A stretch of DNA of 64,000 bases. It comes from Corynebacterium aquilae DSM 44791. GTDB lineage: Bacteria > Actinomycetota > Actinomycetes > Mycobacteriales > Mycobacteriaceae. The stretch covers positions 1,759,992 to 1,823,991 of the forward strand of contig NZ_CP009245.1 in NCBI RefSeq assembly GCF_001941445.1, written 5' to 3'. This document shows positions 46,208 through 56,426 of this stretch, one piece after another. How positions within the stretch are numbered: position 1 is the first letter of the stretch; every line of letters starts with the position of its first letter. A program made the translations under genes and the position numbers. Under the pieces are notes generated by a model. That model was not told where the DNA came from, did no database searches, and saw only the letters and a list, made by a program, of their open reading frames with translations.

Positions 46208-47479
46208 CTAGAACAAACGAATCGGATTGACGATATCTGCCGCAATCGTGACCACACCAACCAGCAGCAACGCGGCAGTCACCGCATAGGTCAACGGCAT
46301 CAGCTTCAAATAATCCGCAGGGCCCGCCGGCGCCAAACCCCGCATCCGACGCCACGCATCCCGCAGCTTCTCATACACCACTACCGCAATATGCCCACCA
46401 TCTAGCGGCGGGAACGGCAACAAATTAAACAACGCCAAAAAGAAATTCAACGACGCCAACAACATCACAAACGTCGGCCACTGCGACTGCTGCGCCAACT
46501 CCCCACCAATCCGGCTCGCCCCCACCACCGACATCGGGCTCTCCTCATCACGCGGCGCCCCCACCACAGAGGCCATCACCCCAGGAATCTTGCCCGGAAA
46601 CGCCACCAAGCCCTTCACCGTGCCCTCAAACATCATCCCGTAAAAACGAGCCGCACCACCGACCGCACTCAACGGGTTGTACTCCACCATCGTGTTTGAA
46701 GGACGCGCCCCCACAATGCCAGCCGCCCCGACCGTGATCACCTCACCACTGGTACTGCGCCGCGTCACCGACTCCAACGGCACCGACAACGACAACGTCT
46801 CCGCCCCACGCTGCACCTCCAACTGCACCGTCTGGCCCGGCTTTTCCATCAACTTCTCACGCAACTGCATAAACGACTCCACCGGCTGCCCATCAACAGC
46901 GACCACCTTGTCACCAGCGCGCATACCAGCCGCAGCGGCCGGCCCCTCACCCGCACACGGCGCCAAAGAACCATCCTCATTTTGGGCCGGCGCAACACAC
47001 CCCGTCGACTCCACCACAGCCGAAAAATCCGCATCACGATTCGGCAAACCCACCGACACCGCCACCGCATAAATCAACACAAACGCCAGCAGCAAATTCA
47101 TCAAAATGCCACCAAGCAACACAAAAACTCGCTGCCAAGCAGGCTTATTCACCATCGCCTTATCAGCCGGCACCTCGCCCAACTCGTCATGAATGGTCAT
47201 CCCGGCAATGTCACAAAAACCACCCAAGGGGATGGCCTTCAACCCATATTCGATGCCACCCCGGCGCACCTTAAACACAGTGGGGCCGAAACCGACATAA
47301 AAACGGCGCACCACCATCCCGCACGCCAAAGCCGAACGCATATGCCCAAACTCATGCAAAGCAATGGTCGCAGCAATACCCAAGGCAAAAACGACAACGC
47401 CGACAAAAAAGCTCACGGCAAGCCAACCAATCACACAAACAACGAAAACCAACCCGGCGACCGCGCACAGCCACGCCAT
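46208..47479 (-). CDS. Site-2 zinc metalloprotease (RseP/Rip type)
   Basis: The predicted protein has 423 residues. It is an intramembrane protease that cleaves anti-sigma factors or other membrane substrates. The catalytic HEFGH motif lies in an early helix (IALHEFGHMRSA); a PDZ domain follows (about 150-240, GMRAGDKVVAVDGQPV), then the second metal site NLLPFPPLDGGH in a late helix. It sits between ispG and dxr as Rip1 does in Mycobacterium. Gaps are 139 bp to dxr and 244 bp to ispG. Confidence 0.93.
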   Translation of the reverse strand: MAWLCAVAGLVFVVCVIGWLAVSFFVGVVVFALGIAATIALHEFGHMRSALACGMVVRRFYVGFGPTVFKVRRGGIEYGLKAIPLGGFCDIAGMTIHDELGEVPADKAMVNKPAWQRVFVLLGGILMNLLLAFVLIYAVAVSVGLPNRDADFSAVVESTGCVAPAQNEDGSLAPCAGEGPAAAAGMRAGDKVVAVDGQPVESFMQLREKLMEKPGQTVQLEVQRGAETLSLSVPLESVTRRSTSGEVITVGAAGIVGARPSNTMVEYNPLSAVGGAARFYGMMFEGTVKGLVAFPGKIPGVMASVVGAPRDEESPMSVVGASRIGGELAQQSQWPTFVMLLASLNFFLALFNLLPFPPLDGGHIAVVVYEKLRDAWRRMRGLAPAGPADYLKLMPLTYAVTAALLLVGVVTIAADIVNPIRLF

Positions 47480-47618
47480 GCACGCCGCCGGAAGCTACTG
47501 AAGACACCAACTCTAACCGAGCCAACCGGCAAGACAGGTACCAAAAAACTACAAAGCACCACACAATTGACTGGGGATTGCCCGCCACCGCGCCCGCCAG
47601 CCAGGCTCCCGACGGCAG

Positions 47619-48830
47619 CTAGGAGCCCATCGACGCCAACACCTCATGCGCCGCCCGACGCGCAGCCCGCTCCGTCGCCAACACGTCCTCCACACCACTG
47701 GGCATGCCCGCGAAACTATCCGCCCGCGACACCACCTGGGCCACACAATCCACAATCTGCGGAAAATGCAGCCGCCCAGCAAGGAAACGCTCAGCAGCCT
47801 CCTCGTTAGCGGCGTTATACACCGCCGGGAATGTCCCGCCCCGACCAACGACCTCAGCAGCCAACTCCACCGCCGGAAACGCCACATGATCAACAGGCTC
47901 AAAATCCCACGAAAACGCGGCCGAAAAATCCAACGCCTCCTGCGCCTTGGCCACCCGATGCGGATAATTCAGCGCGTGCGAAATCGGCAACTTCATGCTC
48001 GGCGGGGACGCCTGCGCAATCGTCGCACCATCATGGAAAGTCACCATCGAGTGAATAATCGACTGGGGGTGAACCACCACATCAATACGATCCGCCGGAA
48101 TCCCAAACAACAAGCTGGCCTCAATAAACTCCAGCCCCTTATTAACCAAAGTGGCCGAATTCAACGTATTCATCTGCCCCATCGACCAGGTCGGGTGCGC
48201 CGCCGCCTGCTCAGGGGTCACATCCCACATCCGCTCACGCGTCCACCCCCGAAACGGGCCACCACTAGCCGTCAACACCAGCCGGGAGACCTCATCATTA
48301 CTCCCCGAGCGCAAACACTGCGCCATCGCCGAATGCTCAGAATCAACCGGAACAATCTGACCCGGCCGCGCCATATCCATCACCAACGCGCCGCCGGCAA
48401 CCAAAGACTCCTTATTCGCCAACGCCAGAATCGTGCCCTTAGCAATCGTGGCGATCGTCGCGCCTAGCCCCAAAGAGCCCACCAGCGCATTGAGCACCAC
48501 ATCAGCGTCAACGTCCTCAACGAGCTGCCGCGCCGAATCCTCACCACTACGCACCACCCCGCCGAGTGCCTGCCCCACCGTGGCAGCAGCCTCCGGGAGC
48601 GCCACCGCCACCCGCTCCGCCGGCAGACCCAAACTGTGAGCCTGCGCAATGATCGCATCCGGATTACGCCCCGCCGCAGCAATGCCAACAATCTCAAAAT
48701 CTGTCGGATTGGCAAGCACCACCTCAATAGCCTGGGTGCCGATGGAACCCGTGCTGCCGAGCAACAAAACCCGACGCCTGGGGCTGGCTTGGGTGTCGGC
48801 GGATAAAGCAGAAGAAGCCAAGTTGTTCAT
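47619..48830 (-). CDS. dxr: 1-deoxy-D-xylulose 5-phosphate reductoisomerase
   Basis: The predicted protein has 403 residues from the ATG at 48830. An in-frame TTG at 48848 is closer to GGAGGTGAT but too close for normal spacing, so the start is open. Dxr is the NADPH-dependent second step of the MEP pathway. Visible marks are [50 protein letters not shown] and the [24 protein letters not shown] segment (read in pieces) with metal/substrate residues. Confidence 0.96.
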   Translation of the reverse strand: MNNLASSALSADTQASPRRRVLLLGSTGSIGTQAIEVVLANPTDFEIVGIAAAGRNPDAIIAQAHSLGLPAERVAVALPEAAATVGQALGGVVRSGEDSARQLVEDVDADVVLNALVGSLGLGATIATIAKGTILALANKESLVAGGALVMDMARPGQIVPVDSEHSAMAQCLRSGSNDEVSRLVLTASGGPFRGWTRERMWDVTPEQAAAHPTWSMGQMNTLNSATLVNKGLEFIEASLLFGIPADRIDVVVHPQSIIHSMVTFHDGATIAQASPPSMKLPISHALNYPHRVAKAQEALDFSAAFSWDFEPVDHVAFPAVELAAEVVGRGGTFPAVYNAANEEAAERFLAGRLHFPQIVDCVAQVVSRADSFAGMPSGVEDVLATERAARRAAHEVLASMGS

Positions 48831-49077
48831 ACCGCAATTGTTGCACAATCACCTCCACCCCCCTTTAGGGGCAACCAGAGGTCGGGAAAGTTGTGAAAAA
48901 GACAGCAGCGGAGTGGCTTTGAGTGGTTTCCAAGCTATCAGTGTGCAAAAATAGGACGCATTGACATGGTTTGAACACCGTGCGCCCAGAAATGACCGCA
49001 AAAGGCCATGACACGGGGTGCGCGAGGCGCTTCGAATCCTCACCCTAAGACTTATCCTCGTTAGCAAGGAGATCATC

Positions 49078-49497
49078 GTGGCAGGTTCCCACGCCCCCGT
49101 CCCCGAGATTCACAACGGCGTCAGCACCCTCGACGAGCCGTCGGCAGCATGGGGCTGGCACGGCCTTTCTCGTAGCGCGGTCCAGAAGGCAGGCTGGGTT
49201 TCCGTCCTGTTCCTGCTGGCCTACAACTTCGGCAACCACCACGGTCACGTCGAAACCATCTGGCTGTTCGCCCTCGCCGCTCTCGTGGCCATCGGCCTGC
49301 TGCTCCAGCTGTTCCAGCCGAAGCTGAGCCAGGTTCGCACCGTCACCAGCCACAACAAGCCCTCCGGCCACCAGGAACCCGACTGGGCATACCTGCAGAA
49401 GTCTCTCCAGGGCCCCTACGCTGAGCTCAACGACGCCCAGCTGCGCTCCCTGAACATCGACCCCGCCACCGTCGAAGGTCGCAAAGCCATCCACTAA
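49078..49497 (+). CDS. DUF2631 small membrane protein
   Basis: The predicted protein has 139 residues from a GTG at 49078 with AAGGAG 6 nt upstream. Two membrane helices (about 42-58 and 64-82, with NFGNHHGHVET between) divide a short N-terminal and a longer soluble C-terminal segment. It belongs to an actinobacterial family of unknown function commonly next to dxr/rlmN. A clean terminator follows. Confidence 0.85.
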   Translation: MAGSHAPVPEIHNGVSTLDEPSAAWGWHGLSRSAVQKAGWVSVLFLLAYNFGNHHGHVETIWLFALAALVAIGLLLQLFQPKLSQVRTVTSHNKPSGHQEPDWAYLQKSLQGPYAELNDAQLRSLNIDPATVEGRKAIH

Positions 49498-49514
49498 ACA
49501 CGGCTAGGCTTCTC

Positions 49515-49549
49515 CCCCGGCTCCTCACCACGAGGAACCGGGGTTTTTT
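49515..49549 (+). terminator. Rho-independent terminator of the DUF2631 gene
   Basis: CCCCGGCTCCTC (49515-49526) pairs with GAGGAACCGGGG (49532-49543) with one mismatch, followed by six T (49544-49549). Confidence 0.9.
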
Positions 49550-49594
49550 CATCCCACCTCACACCACTAGCTCAGCGTAGGTAGAGACACTAAA

Positions 49595-49632
49595 GCCCGC
49601 AGTCCCCACCACACGCGGATGGGACTGCGGGC
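49595..49632 (-). terminator. Terminator of rlmN
   Basis: A perfect 12-bp stem, GCCCGCAGTCCC (49595-49606) and GGGACTGCGGGC (49621-49632), with TTTA after it on the minus strand. Confidence 0.8.
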
Positions 49633-49659
49633 AAAAGGCACAGAGCCTACACAAGTGTC

Positions 49660-50769
49660 CTAGCGTTCCTCAGCCGCCAACTGCCCACAGGCTGCAGCAA
49701 TATCTTGACCGCGAGTATCACGCACCGTGCAGGGCACCCCCTGGGCAATGACACGACGCACGAATTCGTCCTGACGATCCTTCGGGGACGCATCCCACTT
49801 CGAACCCGGCGTCGGATTCAAAGGAATCAAATTCACGTGCACCCGGGATCCTAAAGCCTTATGCAGCTTCTTGCCCAGCATGTCCGCACGCCAGCCGTGA
49901 TCGTTGATATCCCGAATCAAGGCGTACTCAATCGACACACGCCGGCCCGTCTTATCCGCGTAATAGCGAGCAGCATCCAACACCTCTTGCACCGACCACC
50001 GGTTATTCACCGGAACCAGAGTGTCACGCAGCTCGTCGTCAGGAGTGTGCAAAGACACCGCCAACGTCACCGACAAGCCCTCGTCCGCGAGCTTGCGGAT
50101 CGCCGGCGCCAAACCCACCGTCGACACCGTCACGTTGCGCTGCGAAATACCGAAACCATCGGGACTGGGGTTGGTGATCTGCTTAACCGCCGAGACCACC
50201 CGCTTGTAGTTCGCCAGCGGCTCACCCATGCCCATAAACACAATGTTCGACAGGCGGCCACCCTGCTGCTGCATCGTCGCGGCTGCCGCGCGCACCTGGT
50301 CGACGATTTCGCCAGTAGACAAATTGCGATCCAAACCGCCCTGGCCGGTGGCACAGAACGGACACGCCATACCGCAACCCGCTTGTGAAGAAATACACAG
50401 CGTTGCTCGATCCGGATAGCGCATCAACACACTCTCCAGGAGCGTGGAATCATGCAAACGCCACAACGTCTTCGTGGTTTCACCGTCATCGCACGAGATA
50501 GTGCGAACCGGGTGCATCAATTCCGGAAACAGCTTTTCTGCAACCTTCTCGCGCGCATCCGCCGGAAGATCGGTCATGGTGCGAGGATCAGCTTCCAAGC
50601 GGCCATAGTAGTGGCGAGCAAGCTGATTAGCGCGGAACTTCGGCAAACCGAGTTCCTTAAGCGCCTCAATGCGCTGCTCGTTATCGAGATCAGCGAAATG
50701 CTTCGGTGGCATCCCCTTTTTCGGGGCGGTGAAAACAAGCGGGATAGGTGCGGGCTGGGTGGTAGTCAT
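49660..50769 (-). CDS. rlmN: 23S rRNA (adenine-2503-C2)-methyltransferase
   Basis: The predicted protein has 369 residues. It is a radical SAM enzyme that methylates A2503 of 23S rRNA and A37 of some tRNAs. The cluster motif C-G-M-A-C-P-F-C (CxxxCxxC) is present, with the catalytic second Cys in the C-terminal [24 protein letters not shown] is another family mark. Neighbours dxr and cdsA fit the conserved block. Confidence 0.95.
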   Translation of the reverse strand: MTTTQPAPIPLVFTAPKKGMPPKHFADLDNEQRIEALKELGLPKFRANQLARHYYGRLEADPRTMTDLPADAREKVAEKLFPELMHPVRTISCDDGETTKTLWRLHDSTLLESVLMRYPDRATLCISSQAGCGMACPFCATGQGGLDRNLSTGEIVDQVRAAAATMQQQGGRLSNIVFMGMGEPLANYKRVVSAVKQITNPSPDGFGISQRNVTVSTVGLAPAIRKLADEGLSVTLAVSLHTPDDELRDTLVPVNNRWSVQEVLDAARYYADKTGRRVSIEYALIRDINDHGWRADMLGKKLHKALGSRVHVNLIPLNPTPGSKWDASPKDRQDEFVRRVIAQGVPCTVRDTRGQDIAAACGQLAAEER

Positions 50770-50920
50770 AGCCCCACCATCTTGCCATGTTTGCCACGTT
50801 TACCCACTTTTAGACCTCAATGATGTTGCACCGAATCCCCCACTACTGTGCGCTAAACCACGGCCGCGCGACACCTAACTAGCGGCATGGAATTGCCTTT
50901 TATCCACCTCACCCAGGAAA

Positions 50921-51334
50921 ATGGGAAACATGAACAACAACCCAGAGCACCCCGACTTCGGCGAACCCGAGGATCACTTGCCGGACACCCGTCCCGCCAC
51001 CGACCATGGCCCCGTCGAACCGGTTGTGCCGGCCCCCACAGATGATGCCGCCCCTGCACCGCAGGATCAGAAAAAGCCCAAGGTTAAAGGCTCCGTTGCT
51101 GGTGGCACATGGGTCGCACTTATTCTGGGGCTCTTGCTGCTCATCGCACTGCTGGTCTTTATCCTGCAGAACCAAAACTCAGTTGAATTGACCATGTTCG
51201 CCTGGTCTTTCTCGGTGCCCGTTGGGGTCGGATTCCTGCTCGCCGCTATCGCTGGAGCTTTGATCATGGCTCTGGTTGGTGGCGTGCGCATGCTGGAGCT
51301 GCGTCGCCAGGTCAAACGCGCCAAGAAGCTCTAG
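50921..51334 (+). CDS. LapA-family (DUF1049) membrane protein
   Basis: The predicted protein has 137 residues from 50921 or 134 from the ATG at 50930, which has better AGGA spacing. A Pro/Asp/Glu-rich N-terminal half (1-60) precedes two helices (about 65-87 and 97-120) with the LapA mark QNQNSVELTMF between them, and a basic C-terminal tail (RRQVKRAKKL). LapA proteins of proteobacteria help assemble lipopolysaccharide; the actinobacterial role is unknown. Confidence 0.82.
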   Translation: MGNMNNNPEHPDFGEPEDHLPDTRPATDHGPVEPVVPAPTDDAAPAPQDQKKPKVKGSVAGGTWVALILGLLLLIALLVFILQNQNSVELTMFAWSFSVPVGVGFLLAAIAGALIMALVGGVRMLELRRQVKRAKKL

Positions 51335-51360
51335 TACCAGCTCAGGTAAAAGCCAAGCCA

Positions 51361-51395
51361 ATGGCCCGGAAAACCTTTCATGTTTTCCGGGCCAT
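51361..51395. terminator. Bidirectional terminator between lapA-like gene and cdsA
   Basis: A perfect 14-bp stem, ATGGCCCGGAAAAC (51361-51374) with its complement (51382-51395), and T-rich tracts outward (TCGTTTTACT on the plus strand). Confidence 0.88.
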
Positions 51396-51420
51396 TCGTT
51401 TTACTCGAGTAAGGGGCTTT

Positions 51421-52302
51421 TTAGGAACCAATGAGTGACAGAATCAACCAGGTCACCATGGCTGAAGGCAACAGCCCATCCATGCGATCCATCAGGCCAC
51501 CATGCCCCGGCAATAGGTTCGACATATCTTTAATGCCGATCTCGCGCTTGAACTGAGACTCCACCAAATCACCCAGGGTGGCGCAGATGACCAAGCCGAA
51601 TCCTAGGGATAAACCCAACCACCAGGCGTCGTCGAGCAGCAGAGTCACGCACAGGATGCCGGCAATTGAGCCCAACACCACCGATCCGGCGAAGCCTTCC
51701 AAGGACTTCTTCGGGCTGACAGCAGGCGCCATGGGGTGGGAACCAAACATCACGCCCGCAGCATAGCCGCCCACGTCGGAGGCGATCACGCACAGCATGA
51801 ACGTGATGATAAACAGGCCAGGAGAGATCTTTTCGGTACTGACCAGAGACAACTGGGCGGCAAAGGAACCGAACAGGGGAATCCACACCAGAACGAAAAT
51901 CCCGATGGCGGTATCACGAAGATAATTGGTGGGGGCGACGAATCGTCCATTGACGAAGAGTCGACTAAACATCAACACCAAAACACTGGTGACAAAAGCT
52001 GCGACGACGCCACTGGGACCAAACGGCCAACTCAACCACACCATGGCTTGTCCGCCCAGGATCAAAATGATGCCGGGGATGACATAGCCGTTTTCGCTGA
52101 GTCTGCTCCACACCTCCCAGGTAGCTACGGCAACAGCGAGGCTGACTAGGCCGTACCACCCCCAGGGGGCGAAGTAGATGGAGGCGAGAACGAGTGCTCC
52201 CAGTGCAACACCGACCGTGATCGCTGCTTTTAAGTCGCGCCCGGCCCCGTTTTTGGGTTTGGGAAGGCCTTCTTTGGCAAAGCCTTTGACGCTTTCGCTC
52301 AC
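51421..52302 (-). CDS. cdsA: Phosphatidate cytidylyltransferase
   Basis: The predicted protein has 293 residues from the GTG at 52302, chosen because AAGGAG lies 7 nt upstream; the longer frame to 52371 lacks a ribosome site. CdsA makes CDP-diacylglycerol, the precursor of phosphatidylglycerol, phosphatidylinositol and cardiolipin. About eight membrane helices are seen. The C-terminal signature reads SQFKREIGIKDMSNLLPGHGG-MDR-DGLLPSA, with the metal-binding Asp residues in place. Confidence 0.95.
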   Translation of the reverse strand: MSESVKGFAKEGLPKPKNGAGRDLKAAITVGVALGALVLASIYFAPWGWYGLVSLAVAVATWEVWSRLSENGYVIPGIILILGGQAMVWLSWPFGPSGVVAAFVTSVLVLMFSRLFVNGRFVAPTNYLRDTAIGIFVLVWIPLFGSFAAQLSLVSTEKISPGLFIITFMLCVIASDVGGYAAGVMFGSHPMAPAVSPKKSLEGFAGSVVLGSIAGILCVTLLLDDAWWLGLSLGFGLVICATLGDLVESQFKREIGIKDMSNLLPGHGGLMDRMDGLLPSAMVTWLILSLIGS

Positions 52303-52412
52303 GGACTGTCTCCTTGGGATGTGTGTGCGCTGCTCCCCCACTGTGTCTTTCGCTGTCTGAATCAGAGTCACAGTGGTGGGTGCGGTGCGGGAAAAGGTAT
52401 GGGTACGGAATA

Positions 52413-52442
52413 GGCCGGGCGACCGAATAAGTCGACCCGGCC
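52413..52442 (-). terminator. Stem-loop downstream of frr
   Basis: GGCCGGG (52413-52419) pairs with CCCGGCC (52436-52442), with an inner CGACC/GTCGA part pairing. It lies 48 bp after frr. Confidence 0.65.
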
Positions 52443-52489
52443 CAAAAACCGTGGGTGTGAGGCGACCCTAGCGGCGTGTGCCGAGGGGC

Positions 52490-53047
52490 TTAAACCTCGA
52501 GGAGTTCCTTTTCCTTCTTGGCGACCAGATCGTCGACCTGTGCGACGTACTTGGCGGTCACCTTGTCGAGCTCCTTTTCAGCGGCGACGACCTCGTCCTC
52601 GCCTGCTTCGCCGTCCTTCTGGATACGCTTGAGCTCTTCCATGCCTTTACGGCGGATGTTACGGATGGCGATCTTGGCGTCCTCGCCCTTGGACTTGGCC
52701 AGCTTGACCATGTCGCGACGGCGTTCCTCAGTGAGCTGCGGGATGGTGACGCGCAGCACCTGACCGTCGTTGGTGGGGTTGACGCCGAGGTCAGAGTTGC
52801 GAATGGCGTTTTCGATCTCACCCATGACGGACATCTCGTAGGGCTTGATGAGCAGCATGCGCGGCTCGGGCACGGAAATCGTCGCCATCTGCGTAATGGG
52901 GGTCAGGGTGCCGTAGTACTCGGCCATGACGCCGTTGAACATGGCCGGGTTTGCGCGGCCGGTGCGGATGGTGGTGAGTTCCTCACGAGCGTGTTCCACG
53001 GAGTGGGTCATGCGGTCTTCGGACTCAAGCAGAGTGTCGTCAATCAT
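52490..53047 (-). CDS. frr: Ribosome recycling factor
   Basis: The predicted protein has 185 residues, exactly the family size, from the ATG at 53047 (GGAAACTTTCT upstream). It splits post-termination ribosomes with EF-G. Marks are the N-terminal [17 protein letters not shown] helix, [15 protein letters not shown] [13 protein letters not shown], and the long helical C-terminal region. It follows pyrH by 58 bp and is probably co-transcribed with it. Confidence 0.97.
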   Translation of the reverse strand: MIDDTLLESEDRMTHSVEHAREELTTIRTGRANPAMFNGVMAEYYGTLTPITQMATISVPEPRMLLIKPYEMSVMGEIENAIRNSDLGVNPTNDGQVLRVTIPQLTEERRRDMVKLAKSKGEDAKIAIRNIRRKGMEELKRIQKDGEAGEDEVVAAEKELDKVTAKYVAQVDDLVAKKEKELLEV

Positions 53048-53105
53048 GGGGTAGAAAGTTTCCTCACAAATAAGGGGGAATGAATGCTGTGTTTTGGTTA
53101 TTTTA

Positions 53106-53828
53106 TCAGGAGCTGACGAGCGTGCCGATACGCTCACCGTTGACGGCGCGAGCAATATTGCCGTCGGTGAGCAGATTGAACACCAGGATCGGCATGTTGT
53201 TGTCCATGCACAGGCTGAACGCAGTGGCGTCGGCGACCTTTAGCCCCTTGGCGATGCATTCTGCTGGGGTGATTTCGCTGTACAGCTTGGCGTCGGGGTT
53301 GGTGCGAGGATCGGAGTCGTAGACACCATCGACGGCTTTAGCCATGAGCAGAACATCGCAGTCGATTTCCAGGGCGCGCTGTGCGGCGGTGGTGTCGGTG
53401 GAGAAGTACGGCATACCCATGCCGGCGCCGAAGATGACGACGCGCCCCTTTTCAAGGTGACGCTTCGCGCGGAGCGGCAGGTAGGGTTCGGCGACCTGTG
53501 CCATGTTGATGGCGGTCTGGACGCGACAATCGATGCCCTGCTGCTCGAGGAAGTCCTGGAGGGCGAGGCAGTTCATCACGGTGCCGAGCATGCCCATGTA
53601 ATCGGAGCGGTTACGGTCCATGCCGCGCTGTTGGAGTTGTGCGCCTCGGAAGAAGTTGCCACCACCAATCACGACACTGACTTCGGTTCCAGCTTTTGCG
53701 ACCTCTGCAATCTGGCGGGCGACGTTTTCGACGACATCAGGGTCGATACCGACGTTGCCGCCGCCGAACATTTCGCCACCGAGCTTGAGCATTACTCGCT
53801 TGAAGCCTTCGCGTTGGGTGTCACTCAC
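53106..53828 (-). CDS. pyrH: Uridylate kinase
   Basis: The predicted protein has 240 residues from the GTG at 53828, chosen for GAGGAG about 10 nt upstream; an ATG at 53846 adds six residues but lacks a site. It phosphorylates UMP to UDP. The amino acid kinase fold has [10 protein letters not shown] at the N-terminus, [21 protein letters not shown] and the C-terminal ILVFNL. It is the conserved neighbour of frr and tsf. Confidence 0.96.
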   Translation of the reverse strand: MSDTQREGFKRVMLKLGGEMFGGGNVGIDPDVVENVARQIAEVAKAGTEVSVVIGGGNFFRGAQLQQRGMDRNRSDYMGMLGTVMNCLALQDFLEQQGIDCRVQTAINMAQVAEPYLPLRAKRHLEKGRVVIFGAGMGMPYFSTDTTAAQRALEIDCDVLLMAKAVDGVYDSDPRTNPDAKLYSEITPAECIAKGLKVADATAFSLCMDNNMPILVFNLLTDGNIARAVNGERIGTLVSS

Positions 53829-53966
53829 AGCGTATTCACTCCTCATCCGGCCCGTTAAAGGGCGCTTGGTTTTTACTCCCCGCTATCCTACCGCCGATAG
53901 GCTCAAACTGCGTCTTGGCATCTCGATGGGGCCTCCTACCCACGGTTGTGGCGGGAGTAAAGAAAA

Positions 53967-54006
53967 AAGACAAGCCACCGCGGTTGATACCGCGGTGGCT
54001 TGTCTT
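53967..54006 (-). terminator. Strong terminator of tsf
   Basis: A perfect 18-bp stem (53967-53984 with 53989-54006) has a 4-nt loop and six T after it on the minus strand. It separates rpsB-tsf from pyrH-frr. Confidence 0.93.
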
Positions 54007-54066
54007 AGGTTCAGCGACTGCTCTACCTACCAGGTGGAGTGGAGCAGGCTTTTAAGCAGCGAGTGC

Positions 54067-54897
54067 TTAGTTGTGCTGACCAACCTCGAAGCGAACGAAG
54101 TCGGTGAGGGTAACGCCAGCTTCATCCATGACCTGCTTGACGGTCTTCTTGTTGTCGGTCACGGAAGCCTGCTCGTTGAGGCAGACGTCCTTGAAGAAGC
54201 CGTTGAGGCGACCTTCGACGATCTTCGGCAGAGCAGCTTCCGGCTTGCCCTCTTCGCGGGAGGTAGCCTCGGCGATGCCGCGCTCCTTCTCGACGACGTC
54301 GGCGGGGACGTCCTCACGGTTGAGGTAGGAAGCCTTCATAGCGGCAACCTGCATGGCAGCGGCGTGAGCAGCCTGCTCGGCAGCCTCGCCTTCACCGGTG
54401 TAAGCGACCAGGACGCCAACTGCCGGCGGCAGGTCGGCAGCGCGGTGGTGCAGGTAGACGGCAACCTTGTCGCCTTCGATGGTGGCGGCGCGGCGCAGCT
54501 CGAGCTTCTCGCCGATCTTGGCGGACAGCTCCTGGAGAGCCTCCTCAGCCTTCTTGCCGTCGACGTCAGCAGCCTTGAGCTCCTCGACGGAGTTAGCCTT
54601 CACAGCAGCGGCAGCTGCAGCGATCTTGGCGGCGAAGTCCTTGAACTCCTGGTTCTTGGCGACGAAGTCGGTCTCAGAGTTGACCTCGATCATGGTGTTG
54701 CCGTCGACGGCGATGAGGCCCTCGGCAGCGGTACGCTCGGCGCGCTTGCCGACGTCCTTTGCACCCTTGATGCGGAGCAGCTCGATGGCCTTATCGAAGT
54801 CGCCATCGGTCTCGGTGAGAGCCTTCTTGCAGTCCACCATGCCGGAGCCGGTGATCTCGCGAAGCTTCTTAACGTCTGCAGCGGTAAAGTTCGCCAT
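54067..54897 (-). CDS. tsf: Elongation factor Ts
   Basis: The predicted protein has 276 residues. It exchanges GDP for GTP on EF-Tu. The N-terminal UBA-like part and signature are clear ([19 protein letters not shown], then [17 protein letters not shown] [13 protein letters not shown]). AAGGAGG lies upstream of the ATG. It follows rpsB after 238 bp that hold two hairpins, so its expression may be partly uncoupled from rpsB. Confidence 0.97.
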   Translation of the reverse strand: MANFTAADVKKLREITGSGMVDCKKALTETDGDFDKAIELLRIKGAKDVGKRAERTAAEGLIAVDGNTMIEVNSETDFVAKNQEFKDFAAKIAAAAAAVKANSVEELKAADVDGKKAEEALQELSAKIGEKLELRRAATIEGDKVAVYLHHRAADLPPAVGVLVAYTGEGEAAEQAAHAAAMQVAAMKASYLNREDVPADVVEKERGIAEATSREEGKPEAALPKIVEGRLNGFFKDVCLNEQASVTDNKKTVKQVMDEAGVTLTDFVRFEVGQHN

Positions 54898-55019
54898 GTG
54901 CGGCGATCCTCCTTGTTGTTGGGGTTTTTCCGCTTACCACTGTAAGCAATTTACGGTGTTCGTGCGCGCGGGGGCACACGATTGTGGCAAGGGGTCAGTC
55001 CAAGACTAGTTGTTGTGGC

Positions 55020-55043
55020 GCGCGCCTGGCATGCCTGGCGCGC
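55020..55043. repeat. GC-rich inverted repeat upstream of tsf
   Basis: GCGCGCC and GGCGCGC flank an internal GGCATGCC palindrome, just after the larger stem-loop at 55048. It could be a second element of the same attenuator. Confidence 0.5.
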
Positions 55044-55047
55044 AAAA

Positions 55048-55110
55048 CGCCCCCAACATCACACCCTGCGCGACGCGTCGGCCGTGACTGTTGGTGTCAT
55101 ATTGGGGGCG
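55048..55110 (-). terminator. Long stem-loop between rpsB and tsf
   Basis: An 18-nt arm (55048-55065) pairs with 55093-55110 at 16 of 18 positions, around a 27-nt loop. On the minus strand TTTTG follows the arm ending GGGGGCG. It lies 26 bp after the rpsB stop and probably lowers read-through to tsf. Confidence 0.75.
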
Positions 55111-55135
55111 GTAAAGCATGTGAGTTGCGAGTATT

Positions 55136-55951
55136 TTACTCGGACTCGGTTGCGACCTCGGCGGGAGCCTCAACCTTGGCTGCAACCTCAACCTTGGCTG
55201 CAACTTCTTCGTTCTTGTCGGCGTCGCCGGCAGCCTCAACAGCGGCAGCCTGCTCGCGCTCGGAACGAGCCTTCTTGCCCTCGATGACGGCCTCAGAGAT
55301 GACCTTGGAGAGCAGGTAGGTGGAGCGGATGGCGTCGTCGTTGCCCGGGATCGGGTACTGAACAACGTCGGGGTCGCAGTTGGTGTCGAGGATAGCCACA
55401 ACGGGGATGTTGAGCTTGTGAGCCTCGGCGACGGCGATGTGCTCCTTGTTGGTGTCAACGATCCACAGTGCGGAAGGAACCTTGTTCATGTCGGCGATGC
55501 CGCCCAGGACGCGCTCCAGCTTGGTGCGCTCGCGGGTGAGCATGAGGATTTCCTTCTTGGTGCGGCCCTTGTAGCCGTCCTCGGCGGAATCCATTGCCTG
55601 GAGTTCCTTCATGCGGTGCAGACGCTTGGAAACGGTCTGGAAGTTGGTCAGCATGCCGCCGAGCCAGCGGTGGTTGACGTACGGCATACCGCAGCGCTCA
55701 GCCTCGCCCTTGACGGCTTCCTGAGCCTGCTTCTTGGTGCCGACGAACAAAACGGTGCCACCGTGGGCAACGGTCTCCTTGACGAACTCGTAGGCCTGAT
55801 CGATGTAGGTCAGGGTCTGCTGGAGATCGATGATGTAGATGCCGTTGCGGTCGGTGAAGATGAAGCGCTTCATCTTCGGGTTCCAACGGCGGGTCTGGTG
55901 ACCGAAGTGGACACCAGCGTCGAGAAGCTCGCGCATGGTTACGACTGCCAT
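55136..55951 (-). CDS. rpsB: 30S ribosomal protein S2
   Basis: The predicted protein has 271 residues: the S2 core plus an Ala/Val/Glu-rich C-terminal tail of about 40 residues. Marks are [22 protein letters not shown] at the start (in part), PSALWIVDT and [17 protein letters not shown] precedes the ATG. The tail contains a perfect 18-nt tandem duplication (55169-55204) encoding VAAKVE twice. Confidence 0.97.
   Translation of the reverse strand: MAVVTMRELLDAGVHFGHQTRRWNPKMKRFIFTDRNGIYIIDLQQTLTYIDQAYEFVKETVAHGGTVLFVGTKKQAQEAVKGEAERCGMPYVNHRWLGGMLTNFQTVSKRLHRMKELQAMDSAEDGYKGRTKKEILMLTRERTKLERVLGGIADMNKVPSALWIVDTNKEHIAVAEAHKLNIPVVAILDTNCDPDVVQYPIPGNDDAIRSTYLLSKVISEAVIEGKKARSEREQAAAVEAAGDADKNEEVAAKVEVAAKVEAPAEVATESE
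55169..55204. repeat. 18-nt tandem duplication in the rpsB tail
   Basis: CTCAACCTTGGCTGCAAC occurs twice in direct succession (55169-55186, 55187-55204). It keeps the frame and repeats VAAKVE in the S2 C-terminal tail. Confidence 0.85.
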
Positions 55952-56426
55952 GAGGTGCTTCCTTTCTATGTTTTGATGATTGGGTTTTGCGTGTGATCGC
56001 TTTTCGCGGTCACCCTGGCGAAGCGCCCGGCTCTCCGCCCTAGACTGTCGTGAAAACGAGTGTTTTCTACGGTGTGTTAGGGACCGTTGGAGTACTCGGG
56101 GTTGGTGCGTTCCGCGAAAGTGAGCAGCTGTTGCTGCTTGCTGTCGTTTCCGTCAGCCTTTGCATGGTGGAACGCGGTCTCCGCGCGAAGTCAGCCCACC
56201 AACAATGCCTTGACCTCCAAGGATGCAGGACTCGATCCCATCTGGTCTCGATTGGCACGGTTTGGCACACTGCTAGCGGGACAGCTTAGCGGATTGTAGG
56301 CCTGCACTACAAACTGCTTTTCCTGCTGTGCGCAGCACTTTTCACATCAGCCACTCCTGTGCCAGCCTCCACAGTCCACGGCGAGGTTTTTCTCCACCAT
56401 CTGCCCGCTTGGGGTTGCATGGTCTC
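55952..56426. other. Divergent region of rpsB and the M23 gene
   Basis: These 475 bp hold the rpsB leader (a small GGCG-AAG-CGCC hairpin near 56017) and presumably both promoters. No gene is supported here. Confidence 0.5.
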
